Shown: positions 24,871-37,767, numbered from the stretch's first letter. The stretch is DNA of 45,684 nt from UBA7445 sp042096455 (GCA_042096455.1 JBELLU010000008.1:1-45684); one strand, 5' to 3'. Translations and numbers: made by a program. Notes: a model not told the origin generated them from the letters alone.

Positions 24871-25547
24871 TGAGGTGCTTCGGCGGCGGGCGGGTTGTTG
24901 ATCGTGACGGCTTCGCCGGTCTCGTGTTTTGGCACGACCGCGCCGCCGGAGATGATGAGTTTCATGCCCTCGGCGATGCTCATATCAAGGCGGGTGACGT
25001 CCTCTTGTGGGAGCATGAGCAGAAAACCGCTGGTGGGGTTGGGCGTGGTGGGGACGAAGACGTTGACGATTTCCTCCCCGGTCACGGATTGGGTTTCCCC
25101 CCGCGCTTTACTGGTCAGGAATCCGAGGACATAGGATTTCTTGCGCGGGTATTCGAGCAGCACCACCTCCTGAAAGACCGCTTTCTTTTGTTGGCTGAAG
25201 GTGTCGACGATTTGCTTAACGGTGCGATAAACGGTGTTGATGAAAGGGAGGTTATCCAGAATGCGCTCAAAACTGCCGAGAATCATGCGCCCCAGGACGA
25301 GGCGAGAACCATATCCAAAGAGGGTGATCAGCAGGAGCACGACGAAAATTGAGAGCACCTCGAGCCCAAGCTGCACGACCGGCATATCCCGCCAGGCGGG
25401 ATCGAGGTAGAAGAAAAAGAAATTGCTCGCGGGGGTTCCGACCCGGTCCAGAAGGACGTTGATAACTACAATCGTCACGCTCAGGGGTAGAATGACAATA
25501 ACCCCTGTCAGGAAAGCGTTTCGTATTGAGCGGAGGATCTGTTTCAT
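24867..25547 (-). CDS. DUF502 family membrane protein
   Basis: This 226-residue protein has two strong membrane segments: about 9-33 (AFLTGVIVILPLSVTIVVINVLL) and about 60-85 (LGLEVLSIFVVLLLITLFGYG). A soluble domain follows with LPFINTVYRTVKQIVDTF, EYPRKKSYVLGFLTS and FVPTTPNPTSGFLLMLP, all DUF502 hallmarks. The biochemical role of the family is unknown. I chose the ATG at 25547 (MKQILRSIRNAFLTG), the typical start; upstream codons add an unconserved 18 residues. It is coupled to the recO-like gene and divergent from the histidine kinase gene. Confidence 0.88.
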   Translation of the reverse strand: MKQILRSIRNAFLTGVIVILPLSVTIVVINVLLDRVGTPASNFFFFYLDPAWRDMPVVQLGLEVLSIFVVLLLITLFGYGSRLVLGRMILGSFERILDNLPFINTVYRTVKQIVDTFSQQKKAVFQEVVLLEYPRKKSYVLGFLTSKARGETQSVTGEEIVNVFVPTTPNPTSGFLLMLPQEDVTRLDMSIAEGMKLIISGGAVVPKHETGEAVTINNPPAAEAPQ

Positions 25548-25657
25548 TAGGCATCTAATAGAAAAGTCGGTAGGATGGCCCCGCAACTGTAATCGAATCA
25601 ACTTTCTATTACTTACTGAAGCGGTGAAAGGCGCTTTCGATTAGGACTTGCGGAAAC

Positions 25658-27658
25658 TTGTATTGGAATTTAAATTTAATAATTATCGGTAAAGCACTAA
25701 ATAAAGTAGTTACTAATCGAAGAAATATAATATACTGTTGTGATAAAAGTGCGACAGTCGGACTGCTTGGCAAGCAACTGGAGGCCATCGAAGGGGAAGC
25801 GTATGAAGTCCGTCGTGTAGGCGATGTAAAGGCTTTGCAGGAATTGGACATAGGGAGCGATTGCGATGCCCTCTTGGTGGATTATACTTCTTTTGCGCGT
25901 AAATTTGATTCCATTCAAGGGTGGTTGAAGCGTGAGAAAATCACGCCCGCGATTCTGGGGATCTTTCAAAGGCAGGAGGATTTGAGTGATGCTGCGGACT
26001 TTGTAAGCGCCCTCGATGAATTTGTATTGCTGGATTCAATGGGCTCTGCTGAGTGCTTGCTGCGAATCGCGCGCGCCATTGAACGCTGCGAGCGCGAGCG
26101 GGCTCTCGTGATGGACCAAAACCTTTTGCAATCCTTGCTGGAGAGCATTCCTGATGCGGTTTATTTCAAGGATGATAAGAGTCGGTTTACGCGGGTCAGC
26201 CGGGCCATGCTCGTGAAATATGGCAAAGATTTTGAAAGCATTCGGGGGATGACGGACTTTGATCTCTTTACCGGTGAACACGCGCGTCCGGCTTACGAGG
26301 ATGAAATGGAAATCATGCGAACCGGGAAGGCACTTGTCGGGAAGCTTGAAAAGGAAACCCTGAAGAGTGGACACGTGAAATGGGTGAATACCACGAAGGT
26401 GCCCTTGAGTGACGAGCGCGGGCGGATCATTGGCACCCTGGGAATTTCAAGAGATGTGAGTGATTTACAGGAAGCGCAGGAGGAACTACGGACGGAACGC
26501 AACCTTTTGCGTTCTATCCTAAATAATCTCCCAGATCGCATTTATGTTAAAGATCCGAAAGGGCGCTACTTGCGGGCGAATCCACCTCAGATACAGTTCT
26601 TGGGGGCTCGCAGCGAAAAAGCGGTTATTGGAACGACCTTGTGCGATCACCTAAGGGATGAAGATTCACGCCGTGCCTTTGCAGTTGAGGCAAAAATCAT
26701 CCGTGAGATTAAACCGGTTCTAAACAAAGAAGACACACACCTAAAAGGAAATGGTGAGTCGGTCTGGTATTTAACTAGCAAGGTGCCTTTCTTTGATGAA
26801 ACAGGTGAACTGGTCGGGACGATCGGGATTTCACGCGACATTACTTTCCAGAAACAAACCGAACTGAAATTGCGCGAGGCGATTCAAACCCTCGAGGAAA
26901 CGAAGTTGCAGATGATCGAAGTCGAGAAATTCAATACCATTGGGCGCATGGCGGCTGGGATTGCCCATGAAGTCAAAAACCCCCTCGCGGTGGTGAGCCT
27001 CGGTCTGGAATTTCTTGAGGATAAACTCAAGGCTGACGCCAAGCTTTCAGATTTGGTCGTCGATATGAAAACCGCCATTGAAAAGGCGAACACCATTATT
27101 TTCGATCTCATGGATTACTCAGCATCTCGCGAAAATTCGATGGTTGCGCAGGACATAAATACCCAGATCAAGCGGATCTTGAAACTGATGCAGCACAACT
27201 TTGAGAAGGGCGGTATTATCGTTTGCCCCGAATTCTCTGAAGAAGCCCTCTGGGTTGAAATGGAGCCCTCGAGAATGGAGCAGGTCTTCCTGAACCTCTT
27301 TTTGAATGCGCTGGCAGTGATGCCCCAGGGTGGCGATTTGACGGTGCGCACCCGAACCGAACGCTTAAAAAAAGCAGGTGCGAATGTTTCCGCAAAAATA
27401 ACGGAGCGCTTTCGGATCGGCGACCACTTGGCGATCATCGAGGTAGAGGACAGCGGTTCCGGAATCGATCCGGCCCACGCTGATAAAATCTTTGATCCGT
27501 TTTTTTCAACCCGTTCTACCGAGGACGGCACCGGGCTCGGACTTTCCGTGACCCGTAACATCGTAGAAATGCACCGTGGTTGGATCACCCTGGAAAATCG
27601 CCTCGATCAACGCGGAGCCTGCGCAACCCTGATTTTTCCAATGACCCCAAAACCATGA
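25658..27658 (+). CDS. PAS-PAS sensor histidine kinase with degenerate N-terminal receiver-like domain
   Basis: The 666-residue protein has no membrane segment, so it is cytoplasmic. Residues ~21-145 look like a divergent receiver domain with a candidate Asp75 (ALLVDY). PAS1 covers ~155-268 and PAS2 ~285-395, each ending in the GxxGISRD(V/I) strand typical of PAS/PAC units. HisKA has His437 (AGIAHEVKNP). The ATPase domain has the N box with Asn550, G1 VEDSGSGIDP at 596-605, and TGLGLS at 625-630. The frame opens at a TTG; the first in-frame ATG is codon 128, inside the receiver-like domain, so the start is unsure. The response regulator overlaps by 4 bp, so the two surely act as a pair. PAS1 closely resembles the PAS of the phosphatase at 36449-37663. 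Confidence 0.92.
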   Translation: MYWNLNLIIIGKALNKVVTNRRNIIYCCDKSATVGLLGKQLEAIEGEAYEVRRVGDVKALQELDIGSDCDALLVDYTSFARKFDSIQGWLKREKITPAILGIFQRQEDLSDAADFVSALDEFVLLDSMGSAECLLRIARAIERCERERALVMDQNLLQSLLESIPDAVYFKDDKSRFTRVSRAMLVKYGKDFESIRGMTDFDLFTGEHARPAYEDEMEIMRTGKALVGKLEKETLKSGHVKWVNTTKVPLSDERGRIIGTLGISRDVSDLQEAQEELRTERNLLRSILNNLPDRIYVKDPKGRYLRANPPQIQFLGARSEKAVIGTTLCDHLRDEDSRRAFAVEAKIIREIKPVLNKEDTHLKGNGESVWYLTSKVPFFDETGELVGTIGISRDITFQKQTELKLREAIQTLEETKLQMIEVEKFNTIGRMAAGIAHEVKNPLAVVSLGLEFLEDKLKADAKLSDLVVDMKTAIEKANTIIFDLMDYSASRENSMVAQDINTQIKRILKLMQHNFEKGGIIVCPEFSEEALWVEMEPSRMEQVFLNLFLNALAVMPQGGDLTVRTRTERLKKAGANVSAKITERFRIGDHLAIIEVEDSGSGIDPAHADKIFDPFFSTRSTEDGTGLGLSVTRNIVEMHRGWITLENRLDQRGACATLIFPMTPKP

Positions 27659-28053
27659 AAAAAGATAAGAAAAATACTCCTTGTCGTGTTCTCGTTATTG
27701 ACGATGAAGCGGCATTCACCCGTATGCTCAAAATGAACCTGGAGGACGGCGGGGACTACTGTGTCGAGGTCGTCAACGAAAGCCCGAAGGCCTGCGCGAT
27801 AGCCCGTAGCTTTAAGCCGGATATCATCCTGCTTGATGTCGTCATGCCGGAAGCGGACGGCGGAGATGTTGCGGCGCGCATCCGCGAACACCCCGCGACT
27901 GCCGGTATTCCTATAATCTTTGTCTCCGCGATGGTCTCTCGCAAGGAATCGGGTACGGGGCTCTACCAAAGCGGTGGAGAGCATTTTCTCGCGAAGCCGG
28001 TGAGCCGTAAGGTTCTCACCGAGAGCATCCGCCAGATCCTGAGGAAGGATTGA
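27655..28053 (+). CDS. Single-domain response regulator
   Basis: A 132-residue CheY-like receiver with no output domain. Acidic pocket residues Asp16 and Asp17 (VIDDE), phospho-acceptor Asp61 (ILLDVVMPE), Ser91 (FVSAM) and Lys114 (FLAKPVS) are all present, so it should be active. The ATG at 27655 overlaps the kinase stop (ATGA), with coupled translation likely. Without a DNA-binding domain it must act by protein contact or phosphotransfer. A bidirectional terminator follows. Confidence 0.93.
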   Translation: MKKDKKNTPCRVLVIDDEAAFTRMLKMNLEDGGDYCVEVVNESPKACAIARSFKPDIILLDVVMPEADGGDVAARIREHPATAGIPIIFVSAMVSRKESGTGLYQSGGEHFLAKPVSRKVLTESIRQILRKD

Positions 28054-28056
28054 AAC

Positions 28057-28088
28057 AAAAAAGCCCCACCGGTGAGGGTGGGGCTTTT
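28057..28088. terminator. Bidirectional intrinsic terminator between the response regulator gene and ppdK
   Basis: Perfect 9-bp arms AGCCCCACC (28062-28070) and GGTGGGGCT (28077-28085) enclose a 6-nt loop. An A-run on the left and a T-run on the right let it stop transcription from both sides. It sits between the two converging stop codons. Confidence 0.93.
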
Positions 28089-28108
28089 GAAATCGGTTTT
28101 TGCCGGAT

Positions 28109-30847
<2,739 letters not shown>

Positions 30848-30910
30848 AAGTTGAGACTTTTGAGTCTGGTTGGATGGTTAGATCTGCGCCAAGGTTCTTT
30901 ATGCGCGCAG

Positions 30911-30956
30911 TAAAACAAAAACACAAAAATGAATCCGTCGCGGCTGTCAACGGATT
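30911..30956 (-). terminator. Probable intrinsic terminator of the suf operon
   Basis: Read on the minus strand, perfect 7-bp arms AATCCGT and ACGGATT (30950-30956 and 30932-30938 on the plus strand) enclose an 11-nt loop. A T-rich stretch follows (plus strand 30911-30931). It starts 16 bp after the sufT stop and leaves about 63 bp before the ppdK start. Confidence 0.7.
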
Positions 30957-30972
30957 AGCTCAGCGGGGTGGA

Positions 30973-31521
30973 CTAAACCAACCCAAGGACCATTTTGCCG
31001 GTCTCGCTGATCATCTCCTGATGCCAGGGGGGATCCCAGACGATTTCAACGTCTGCGGTGGCGACACCCGGAACCCCTTCGAGGTGGGTTTTGGCGTCTT
31101 CCGCGATAACGGGGCCCATGCCGCAACCGGGGGCGGTGAGGGTCATTTCCATGCTGACTTTTTGGCCACCCTCGGGGTGGGCTTCCAGTTCAAGGGTATA
31201 GACCAGCCCGAGATCGACGATGTTGACGGGGATTTCGGGGTCGAAAACTTTCTTGAGGGCTTCCCAGAGTTGTTCTTTTTCAACGGGGACATCCGCGTTT
31301 GAACTTTTTTCGGCCTGTGCCTTGGGGTCAACTGTTTCGCCGAGGGCATCGGCATTGGCACCGCTGATGCGAAACATTCCGTTCATGGTCATCACGGTGA
31401 AGTTGCCGCCGAGGCGGTGGGTGATGGTGACGGACTCACCTTCGGCGAGCGTCATGGGCGTACCTTGTGGAATGAGGGTCGCTTCCACTTCGCGGGTGAG
31501 GGTGCGTTGGTCTTCAGACAT
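30973..31521 (-). CDS. sufT: SufT-type Fe-S assembly protein (DUF59/MIP18 family)
   Basis: SufT proteins help mature Fe-S proteins, mostly when demand is high. This 182-residue form has an N-terminal domain (about 1-75, with GNFTVMTMNGMFRISG) and a C-terminal MIP18 domain from LWEALKKVFDPEIPVNIVDLGLVY. The conserved Cys is in LTAPGCGMGP, and the end VWDPPWHQEMIS is a family hallmark. It is the last gene of the fur-sufCBD-sufT run, 14 bp after sufD. Confidence 0.92.
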   Translation of the reverse strand: MSEDQRTLTREVEATLIPQGTPMTLAEGESVTITHRLGGNFTVMTMNGMFRISGANADALGETVDPKAQAEKSSNADVPVEKEQLWEALKKVFDPEIPVNIVDLGLVYTLELEAHPEGGQKVSMEMTLTAPGCGMGPVIAEDAKTHLEGVPGVATADVEIVWDPPWHQEMISETGKMVLGLV

Positions 31522-31535
31522 GGTGCGAGGCTAGC

Positions 31536-32843
31536 TTATTTGATTTTGGCGTCAAATTTCTTGTGAATGAGTTGACGGAGGTTTTCCGCGAGTTCCTCGC
31601 TATCGACTTTTTCAATGACTTCCTCGAAAAAGCCGAAGACCATGAGCTGCATGGCGGCGCGGCGCGGGATCCCGCGTTGCATCATGTAGAAGAGTTCGTC
31701 GGGGTCGAGGTTTCCGGTGGTCGCGCCGTGGGAACACTTGACGTCGTTGGCGAGGATTTCGAGGCCGGGCAGGGCGTTGGCCTCGGCAGTGGGGTCGAGC
31801 AGGAGGTTGCGGTTGGTCTGGTAGGCGTCGGTTTGCTGGGCTCCCTCCGCAACTTTAATGAGGCCGGAGAAGATGCTGCGGCTGTTGTCGAGGAGGGCGT
31901 TTTTATAGAGGAGATCGGAGACCGCGTTGGGGGCGTTGTGGGTCTGGAAGGTGCGTTGGTCAAACTCCTGCGTTTCCTCGGCGACGGTCAGGGAATACAT
32001 TTTGACATCGGCGCCCGGACCTTCAATGCGGGTTTGGTTTTCGTAGCGCGCGCGCTCCGCGCCAATGTTGACGGCGAGGTTCTTGACCTGGGCATCGCGC
32101 CCCGCGACGGTCGTATCGAGTTGAAAGGAGGTCGTTTGCTCGTTCCAGTCCTGCACGACTTTGCGGAAGACCTGAGCTCCGGCGGCGGCGTGCAGATTGG
32201 CGACCGCGATATTGAGGGCTTGGTTTTCGGTACTCTCAGAAAAGAAGATATCGACCACGGAGGCCTTCGCGTTTGCTTCCGCAACAATGAGGGTGTGCGG
32301 AAAGACCGCTGCCTTGGAGGCGCTGGTCCAGTAGTAATTGACGAAGGGTTTTTCTATTTCAACGCCCGCGGGAATGAAGAGCACCGATCCCGCGCAGACC
32401 GAGGCGGCGTGGAGTCCGAAGAATTTTGCGGAACCGAGTTCGGTGGATTCCTGCAGGAAATAACGCTCCATGAGTTCAGGGTATTGCTCAATCGCCTCGC
32501 GAAGGGAGCAGTAGCGAACGCCCTGGGAGTGGAGTTCTTCGCTGAGGCCTTCAAAACCGACGGCGTGGTCGTCAACATAGACGGAGCGTCCGGCGTAGTC
32601 CGTGACAAGATTGGAACGCGCAAGCAGGGCGGCGGCGGTTTCCTCAGCGGGAGCCTCGACCGGGGCGAAACCGTCAATATTCAGACGCCCCACCGAGGCG
32701 AAGCGCCAGAGCTCATCATTGGGAGCCGGAGCGGGGAGGGCTTTGAATTGTGCGAGTCCAGCCTCGCGGCGATCGGCGAGCCATTGAGGTTCGTCTGTGG
32801 AGGAAACCGGGTCTTGCATGGTGTTTTGGGAAAGCGTGTTCAT
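31536..32843 (-). CDS. sufD: Fe-S cluster assembly scaffold protein SufD
   Basis: SufD pairs with SufB in the SufBC2D scaffold that builds Fe-S clusters. The 435-residue protein has a helical N-terminal part with EAGLAQFKALPAP and NDELWRFASVGRL. A right-handed beta-helix core follows, with HGATTGNLDPDELFYMMQRGIPRRAAMQLMVFGF near the end. The His in CSHGATTG matches the metal-site His region at the SufB-SufD interface. It lies 30 bp after sufB. A second ATG 24 bp downstream is a possible alternative start. Confidence 0.95.
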   Translation of the reverse strand: MNTLSQNTMQDPVSSTDEPQWLADRREAGLAQFKALPAPAPNDELWRFASVGRLNIDGFAPVEAPAEETAAALLARSNLVTDYAGRSVYVDDHAVGFEGLSEELHSQGVRYCSLREAIEQYPELMERYFLQESTELGSAKFFGLHAASVCAGSVLFIPAGVEIEKPFVNYYWTSASKAAVFPHTLIVAEANAKASVVDIFFSESTENQALNIAVANLHAAAGAQVFRKVVQDWNEQTTSFQLDTTVAGRDAQVKNLAVNIGAERARYENQTRIEGPGADVKMYSLTVAEETQEFDQRTFQTHNAPNAVSDLLYKNALLDNSRSIFSGLIKVAEGAQQTDAYQTNRNLLLDPTAEANALPGLEILANDVKCSHGATTGNLDPDELFYMMQRGIPRRAAMQLMVFGFFEEVIEKVDSEELAENLRQLIHKKFDAKIK

Positions 32844-32873
32844 TTTGTTGAATCCGGGATGGATGGATGTGGA

Positions 32874-34292
<1,419 letters not shown>

Positions 34293-34311
34293 GGTGTGCG
34301 AGGGTGGAGGT

Positions 34312-35070
34312 TTAGGCGGTGGTGGCAAAGGCTTCTTTGACCCAGTCATAGCCCTTGGCTTCCAGTTCGCGGGCAAGTTCGGCGCTGCCGCTGTGAACGA
34401 TGCGTCCGTCAAACATAACGTGCACGACATCGGGGACGATGTAGTCGAGGAGGCGCTGGTAGTGCGTGATCACAAGGAAGCCGCGCTCAGGCCCGCGCAT
34501 GAGGTTGACGCCCTCGGAAACCGTTTTGAGGGCGTCGATGTCGAGACCGGAATCGGTTTCATCCATCACGCAGTAAGCGGGATCGAGCATGGACATTTGG
34601 AGTATTTCGCAGCGTTTCTTTTCGCCGCCGGAGAAACCGGCGTTCAGGGAACGTGCCGTGAATTTGCGATCCATTTTGAGGGCGTCCATTTTTTCGTAGA
34701 GTTCTTTATAATACTCGACGGCGTTGATGGATTCGCCTTCGGGGAGACGGGCGGCACGCGCGGCGCGGATGAAGTTGGCGATGCTCACGCCGGGGATCTC
34801 AAGGGGGTATTGGAAGGCGAGGAAGAGTCCCGCGTGGGCGATCGCATCGGGTTCCTCGCCAAGGATGTTTTCGCCATCGAGGGTAATGCTGCCGCTTTCG
34901 ACCTCGTAGTCCTCATGACCCGCCATCACTTTGGCGAGGGTGCTTTTGCCGGTTCCGTTGGGACCCATGAGGGCATGGACTTCACCTTTCGGAATGGTAA
35001 GGCTGAAGTCCTTGAGAATGCTTTGCCCCTCGATGGAGACGTTGAGGTTTTTGATTTCGAGTGCGTTCAT
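34312..35070 (-). CDS. sufC: Fe-S assembly ATPase SufC
   Basis: SufC is the ABC-type ATPase that drives shape changes in SufBD; it is cytoplasmic and not a transporter. The 252-residue protein has Walker A GPNGTGKST at 36-44, the Q-loop AFQYPLEIPGV, the signature FSGGEKKR and Walker B CVMDETDSGLD. The switch His is in VITHYQRLL. It is first of the suf structural genes, 41 bp after fur. Confidence 0.97.
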   Translation of the reverse strand: MNALEIKNLNVSIEGQSILKDFSLTIPKGEVHALMGPNGTGKSTLAKVMAGHEDYEVESGSITLDGENILGEEPDAIAHAGLFLAFQYPLEIPGVSIANFIRAARAARLPEGESINAVEYYKELYEKMDALKMDRKFTARSLNAGFSGGEKKRCEILQMSMLDPAYCVMDETDSGLDIDALKTVSEGVNLMRGPERGFLVITHYQRLLDYIVPDVVHVMFDGRIVHSGSAELARELEAKGYDWVKEAFATTA

Positions 35071-35111
35071 TATATAGCTGGATAGGTTTTGAAAGGGTTA
35101 TAATTTTGGGC

Positions 35112-35531
35112 TCAGTTGGAATGACCGTTAAAGGCGATGTCGATCTGCTCGGCGCGGTAGCCTTGTGGCAGGGCGGCTTTGAGTTCGGACAAGATGTTTT
35201 CGTTTAATTCGATGTCGATGACCTCGCCGGTAGCCTTGCAATAGAAATGGGCATGTTGGGTGAGGTTCGGGCAATAGCGGGTGGGCTCGCGCTCAAAATT
35301 CACGGCGCGGATGAGGCCGCTTTCGGTGAGTGTTTCAAGACAGTTATAGACGGTGGCGAGCGAAATGGAGGGCATTTGGCGGCGCGCGCGGGCGTAGATT
35401 TCCTCAGCAGTGGGATGATCGCGCTTGTCCAGCAGGACCGAAAAAACCTGCTCGCGCTGTTTGGTGGCGCGCAAGCCGGAACGCTCGAGCGCATCTTCGA
35501 GTAGGGTCTTATAATCGGCGTTGAGTTGCAT
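35112..35531 (-). CDS. Fur/PerR-family regulator, zinc-site poor
   Basis: The 139-residue protein has a winged helix with ATKQREQVFSVLLDKRDHPTAEEIYARAR and the recognition segment SLATVYNCLETLTESGLI. The dimer domain has RYCPNLTQHAHFYCKATGEVIDIE. Fur and PerR normally have CxxC pairs for structural zinc. Here the first reads CKAT, with one Cys, and no CxxC lies near the C-terminus. Metal type (Fe, Mn, heme) cannot be told. I chose ATG 35531 (MQLNADYK). It leads directly into sufCBD-sufT, so it probably controls that operon and itself; a 7-1-7 box lies upstream. Confidence 0.9.
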   Translation of the reverse strand: MQLNADYKTLLEDALERSGLRATKQREQVFSVLLDKRDHPTAEEIYARARRQMPSISLATVYNCLETLTESGLIRAVNFEREPTRYCPNLTQHAHFYCKATGEVIDIELNENILSELKAALPQGYRAEQIDIAFNGHSN

Positions 35532-35615
35532 CTTTAAGGGTTTTTCGCGACTGAGGCTAAATCTCAATTAGGAAATATGTAAGAAACAAGGCTTGGGAGA
35601 TTTTTCAAGTATTAT

Positions 35616-35630
35616 TAAGAATTATTCTAA
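35616..35630. promoter_or_regulatory. Fur/PerR-like 7-1-7 operator upstream of fur-suf
   Basis: TAAGAAT-T-ATTCTAA is a 7-1-7 inverted repeat with one mismatch, close to the known PerR box shape (TTATAAT-A-ATTATAA). It lies 85 bp before the fur start, in an AT-rich divergent gap shared with rsmE. A perfect AAATAAA/TTTATTT repeat (35629-35635 and 35641-35647) overlaps its edge. Autoregulation by the adjacent Fur-family protein is an inference. Confidence 0.55.
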
Positions 35631-35702
35631 ATAAAGGCAGTTTATTTCAAACAAATGGCATCCGGGCTTGTGTGAGGGGGCTGGAATCGCCATTTCAAAG
35701 GG

Positions 35703-36452
35703 ATGGCAGGATATCGTTCATTTTTGTTTCCGGAAGCTGAACTGGGAACGGAGCATGCGGTTTTGGATGCGCGTGAGAGTCATCATCTGGTGCGGGTTTT
35801 TCGCGCGCAGGCGGGTGATTCGGTTGAATTATTGGATGGGCGGGGTCGTCTTTACGCGGGCCGACTGGTTGAGGCGAATGGCAAGGCGGCGCGGGTTGCG
35901 ATTGAATCGGTGACCGAGCACCCGCGCGGGACGCCCCCGGTGACTTTGGTGCAGGCAATTCCAAAGGGAAAGGCGATGGATTTGATCTTGCGGATGGCGG
36001 CGGAATTGGGCGCGGCGGCGATCCGGCCGATTTTCACCGCGCAGGGAGAGGTGCAGCTTTCGGGTGATCGTTTAGCGGGCAAGCTGGAGAAATGGCGACT
36101 CGTGATGGTCGAAGCCTGTAAGCAATGCGGCTTGCCCTGGTTGCCGGAATTACATGCCCCGCAAGACTTTGGCTCCTGGTTTGCGACGGGGGAACCGGAC
36201 GATCGCTGCCTGCGGATGGTGGCGAGTCTGGGCGAGCATTCGCGTCCCCTGCAGACGGTTTTGGGAGAACGGACCGGTCAGGTTGAAGCGATTGAAATTG
36301 CGGTGGGCCCGGAGGGCGATTTCTCGGCAGCGGAATACGCCGCCTTTGAGGGCGCGGGTTGGGAGGCGGTGCGACTCGGGGCGAACGTCCTGCGTGCCGA
36401 GACCGCCAGCGCGTACGTGCTCAGCGTGATTGATCAGGCGAAGCAAGCCTAG
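35703..36452 (+). CDS. rsmE: 16S rRNA m3U1498 methyltransferase
   Basis: RsmE methylates N3 of U1498 in 16S rRNA with SAM. The 249-residue protein has an N-terminal PUA-like domain (about 1-70, with ESHHLVRVFRAQAGD). The SPOUT knot domain has QAIPKGKAMDLILRMAAELG, AVGPEGDFSAAEY and VRLGANVLRAETA, the trefoil-knot SAM site. The start is in the divergent gap with fur. Its TAG stop overlaps the phosphatase stop in CTAG. Confidence 0.95.
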   Translation: MAGYRSFLFPEAELGTEHAVLDARESHHLVRVFRAQAGDSVELLDGRGRLYAGRLVEANGKAARVAIESVTEHPRGTPPVTLVQAIPKGKAMDLILRMAAELGAAAIRPIFTAQGEVQLSGDRLAGKLEKWRLVMVEACKQCGLPWLPELHAPQDFGSWFATGEPDDRCLRMVASLGEHSRPLQTVLGERTGQVEAIEIAVGPEGDFSAAEYAAFEGAGWEAVRLGANVLRAETASAYVLSVIDQAKQA

Positions 36453-37663
36453 GACAGTTCAAAGGCGAGACAGGTCATGTCATCCTGTTGATCGGGCATT
36501 TCGGTAAAGGTGCAAACCCGCTTGTGGATGGTTTCAAGGGTTTCCTTGAGGGGTTGCGTGGCGAGTTCTTCGAGATTTGCGATGAACGTATCCAGTCCGT
36601 ATTCCTCCCCATTTGGTTTCGAGGCTTCAATCAAACCATCGGTGAAGGCGTAGAAGCGGTCGCCGGGATGAAGCGTGATAGAGGTGGGCTTGGAGGCTTT
36701 GCTGCCCTTGATGCCCATGACAATACCCGGCGGCATTTGCAGGCGTTCGATTTTTCCGGTGGCGGCGCGCCCGATTAAAACATAGGGATGCCCCGCATGG
36801 GCGAGGATGAGTTGGCGGCTTCCGTCTTCTTTGCGCTCACCAAAATGTCCCGCCAAACCGGTGACGAACCCGTTCTCGATACGGCCCGACAGTTCTGTGT
36901 TCACGCCGTCGAGATAGTTCTGAGGGTTGTTGCTGTAATGTTCCGCCTCGTGCGAAGACAGATATTTGAGGAGCACCGTGTAGAATGCCGCGGTGATGCC
37001 GTGTCCCGAAACATCGCCGAGGAAAAAGAGGAGTACTTTGTCGGGATTGCGGGGAAAACTGAGAATGTCGCCGCCAACCGAGGACATCGGTTTCCAAAGA
37101 TATGCGAGCTGAATGCCTGGAATAAGGGGCACACGGCCGGGGATCATGACTTCCTGAACGTGGCGGGCGCTCTGTAAATCCTCGCGGAGGATTTCATTTT
37201 GTTCGCGCAGGCGTTGTTCGTTCTTCATTAATTTTTCCCGGGCGATGAATTCAGCGGTCACGTCGCGGGAGATTCCGATGATGCCGACGCATTCAGAACC
37301 TTTCAGTCTGAGCGGTGCTTTGGAGGAGGAAACCCAGGTGCTGGAGCCGTCCGTCCAGGTTTCCTTTTCAATCTTATTGGTGAAAGGAATCCCGGTTCGA
37401 ATGATTTCCTGCTCGTCTTCATGCGCCTGTTGCGCGTGTTCCTCCGTGAAGAGATCAAAGTCGGTGAGTCCCTCGATTTCATGTCGGTTTTCGTAGCCGT
37501 GCATTTCTGCGAGGGCGCGGCTCGCGGCAATGAAGCGTCCCTTGTCGTCCTTGATATAGATACGATCCGCGCTTTGCTCCATGAGCGTTTCAAAAAGCTG
37601 TTGCGCCGAGGCCGTGAGTAAACCGGGCGAGGCCTCATCCGCAGAATCTTCGCGAGCTGTCAT
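36449..37663 (-). CDS. PAS-domain PP2C/SpoIIE-type serine phosphatase
   Basis: RsbU-like regulators of this class dephosphorylate anti-sigma-factor antagonists. The 404-residue cytoplasmic protein has PAS at about 25-140, a short coiled coil (about 142-170), then the SpoIIE domain. Metal ligands are visible: Asp199 (SVGGD), Asp217 (LGDVSGHG), Asp342 (FTDGLIEA) and the DDMT motif at 394-397. No RsbV or RsbW gene is adjacent. The PAS shares runs with PAS1 of the kinase at 25658-27658: TDFDLFT-EH, then a spaced E-I-RTG, then GISRDV. It converges on rsmE with a 4-bp overlap and is divergent from dtd. Confidence 0.93.
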   Translation of the reverse strand: MTAREDSADEASPGLLTASAQQLFETLMEQSADRIYIKDDKGRFIAASRALAEMHGYENRHEIEGLTDFDLFTEEHAQQAHEDEQEIIRTGIPFTNKIEKETWTDGSSTWVSSSKAPLRLKGSECVGIIGISRDVTAEFIAREKLMKNEQRLREQNEILREDLQSARHVQEVMIPGRVPLIPGIQLAYLWKPMSSVGGDILSFPRNPDKVLLFFLGDVSGHGITAAFYTVLLKYLSSHEAEHYSNNPQNYLDGVNTELSGRIENGFVTGLAGHFGERKEDGSRQLILAHAGHPYVLIGRAATGKIERLQMPPGIVMGIKGSKASKPTSITLHPGDRFYAFTDGLIEASKPNGEEYGLDTFIANLEELATQPLKETLETIHKRVCTFTEMPDQQDDMTCLAFELS

Positions 37664-37767
37664 GGTTAGAGCATGGAATCATATTTGAGCGGCTTGGCAA
37701 TCATTCCCGTAGGCAAATTTTTCACATTGCGCTGGCGTATTTGGAAGGGACGATTTTCGTAAAAGGG

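Noticed and set aside
30945..30950. TTGACA within the suf terminator as a -35 box for ppdK
   Set aside because: No acceptable -10 at 16-18 bp spacing.
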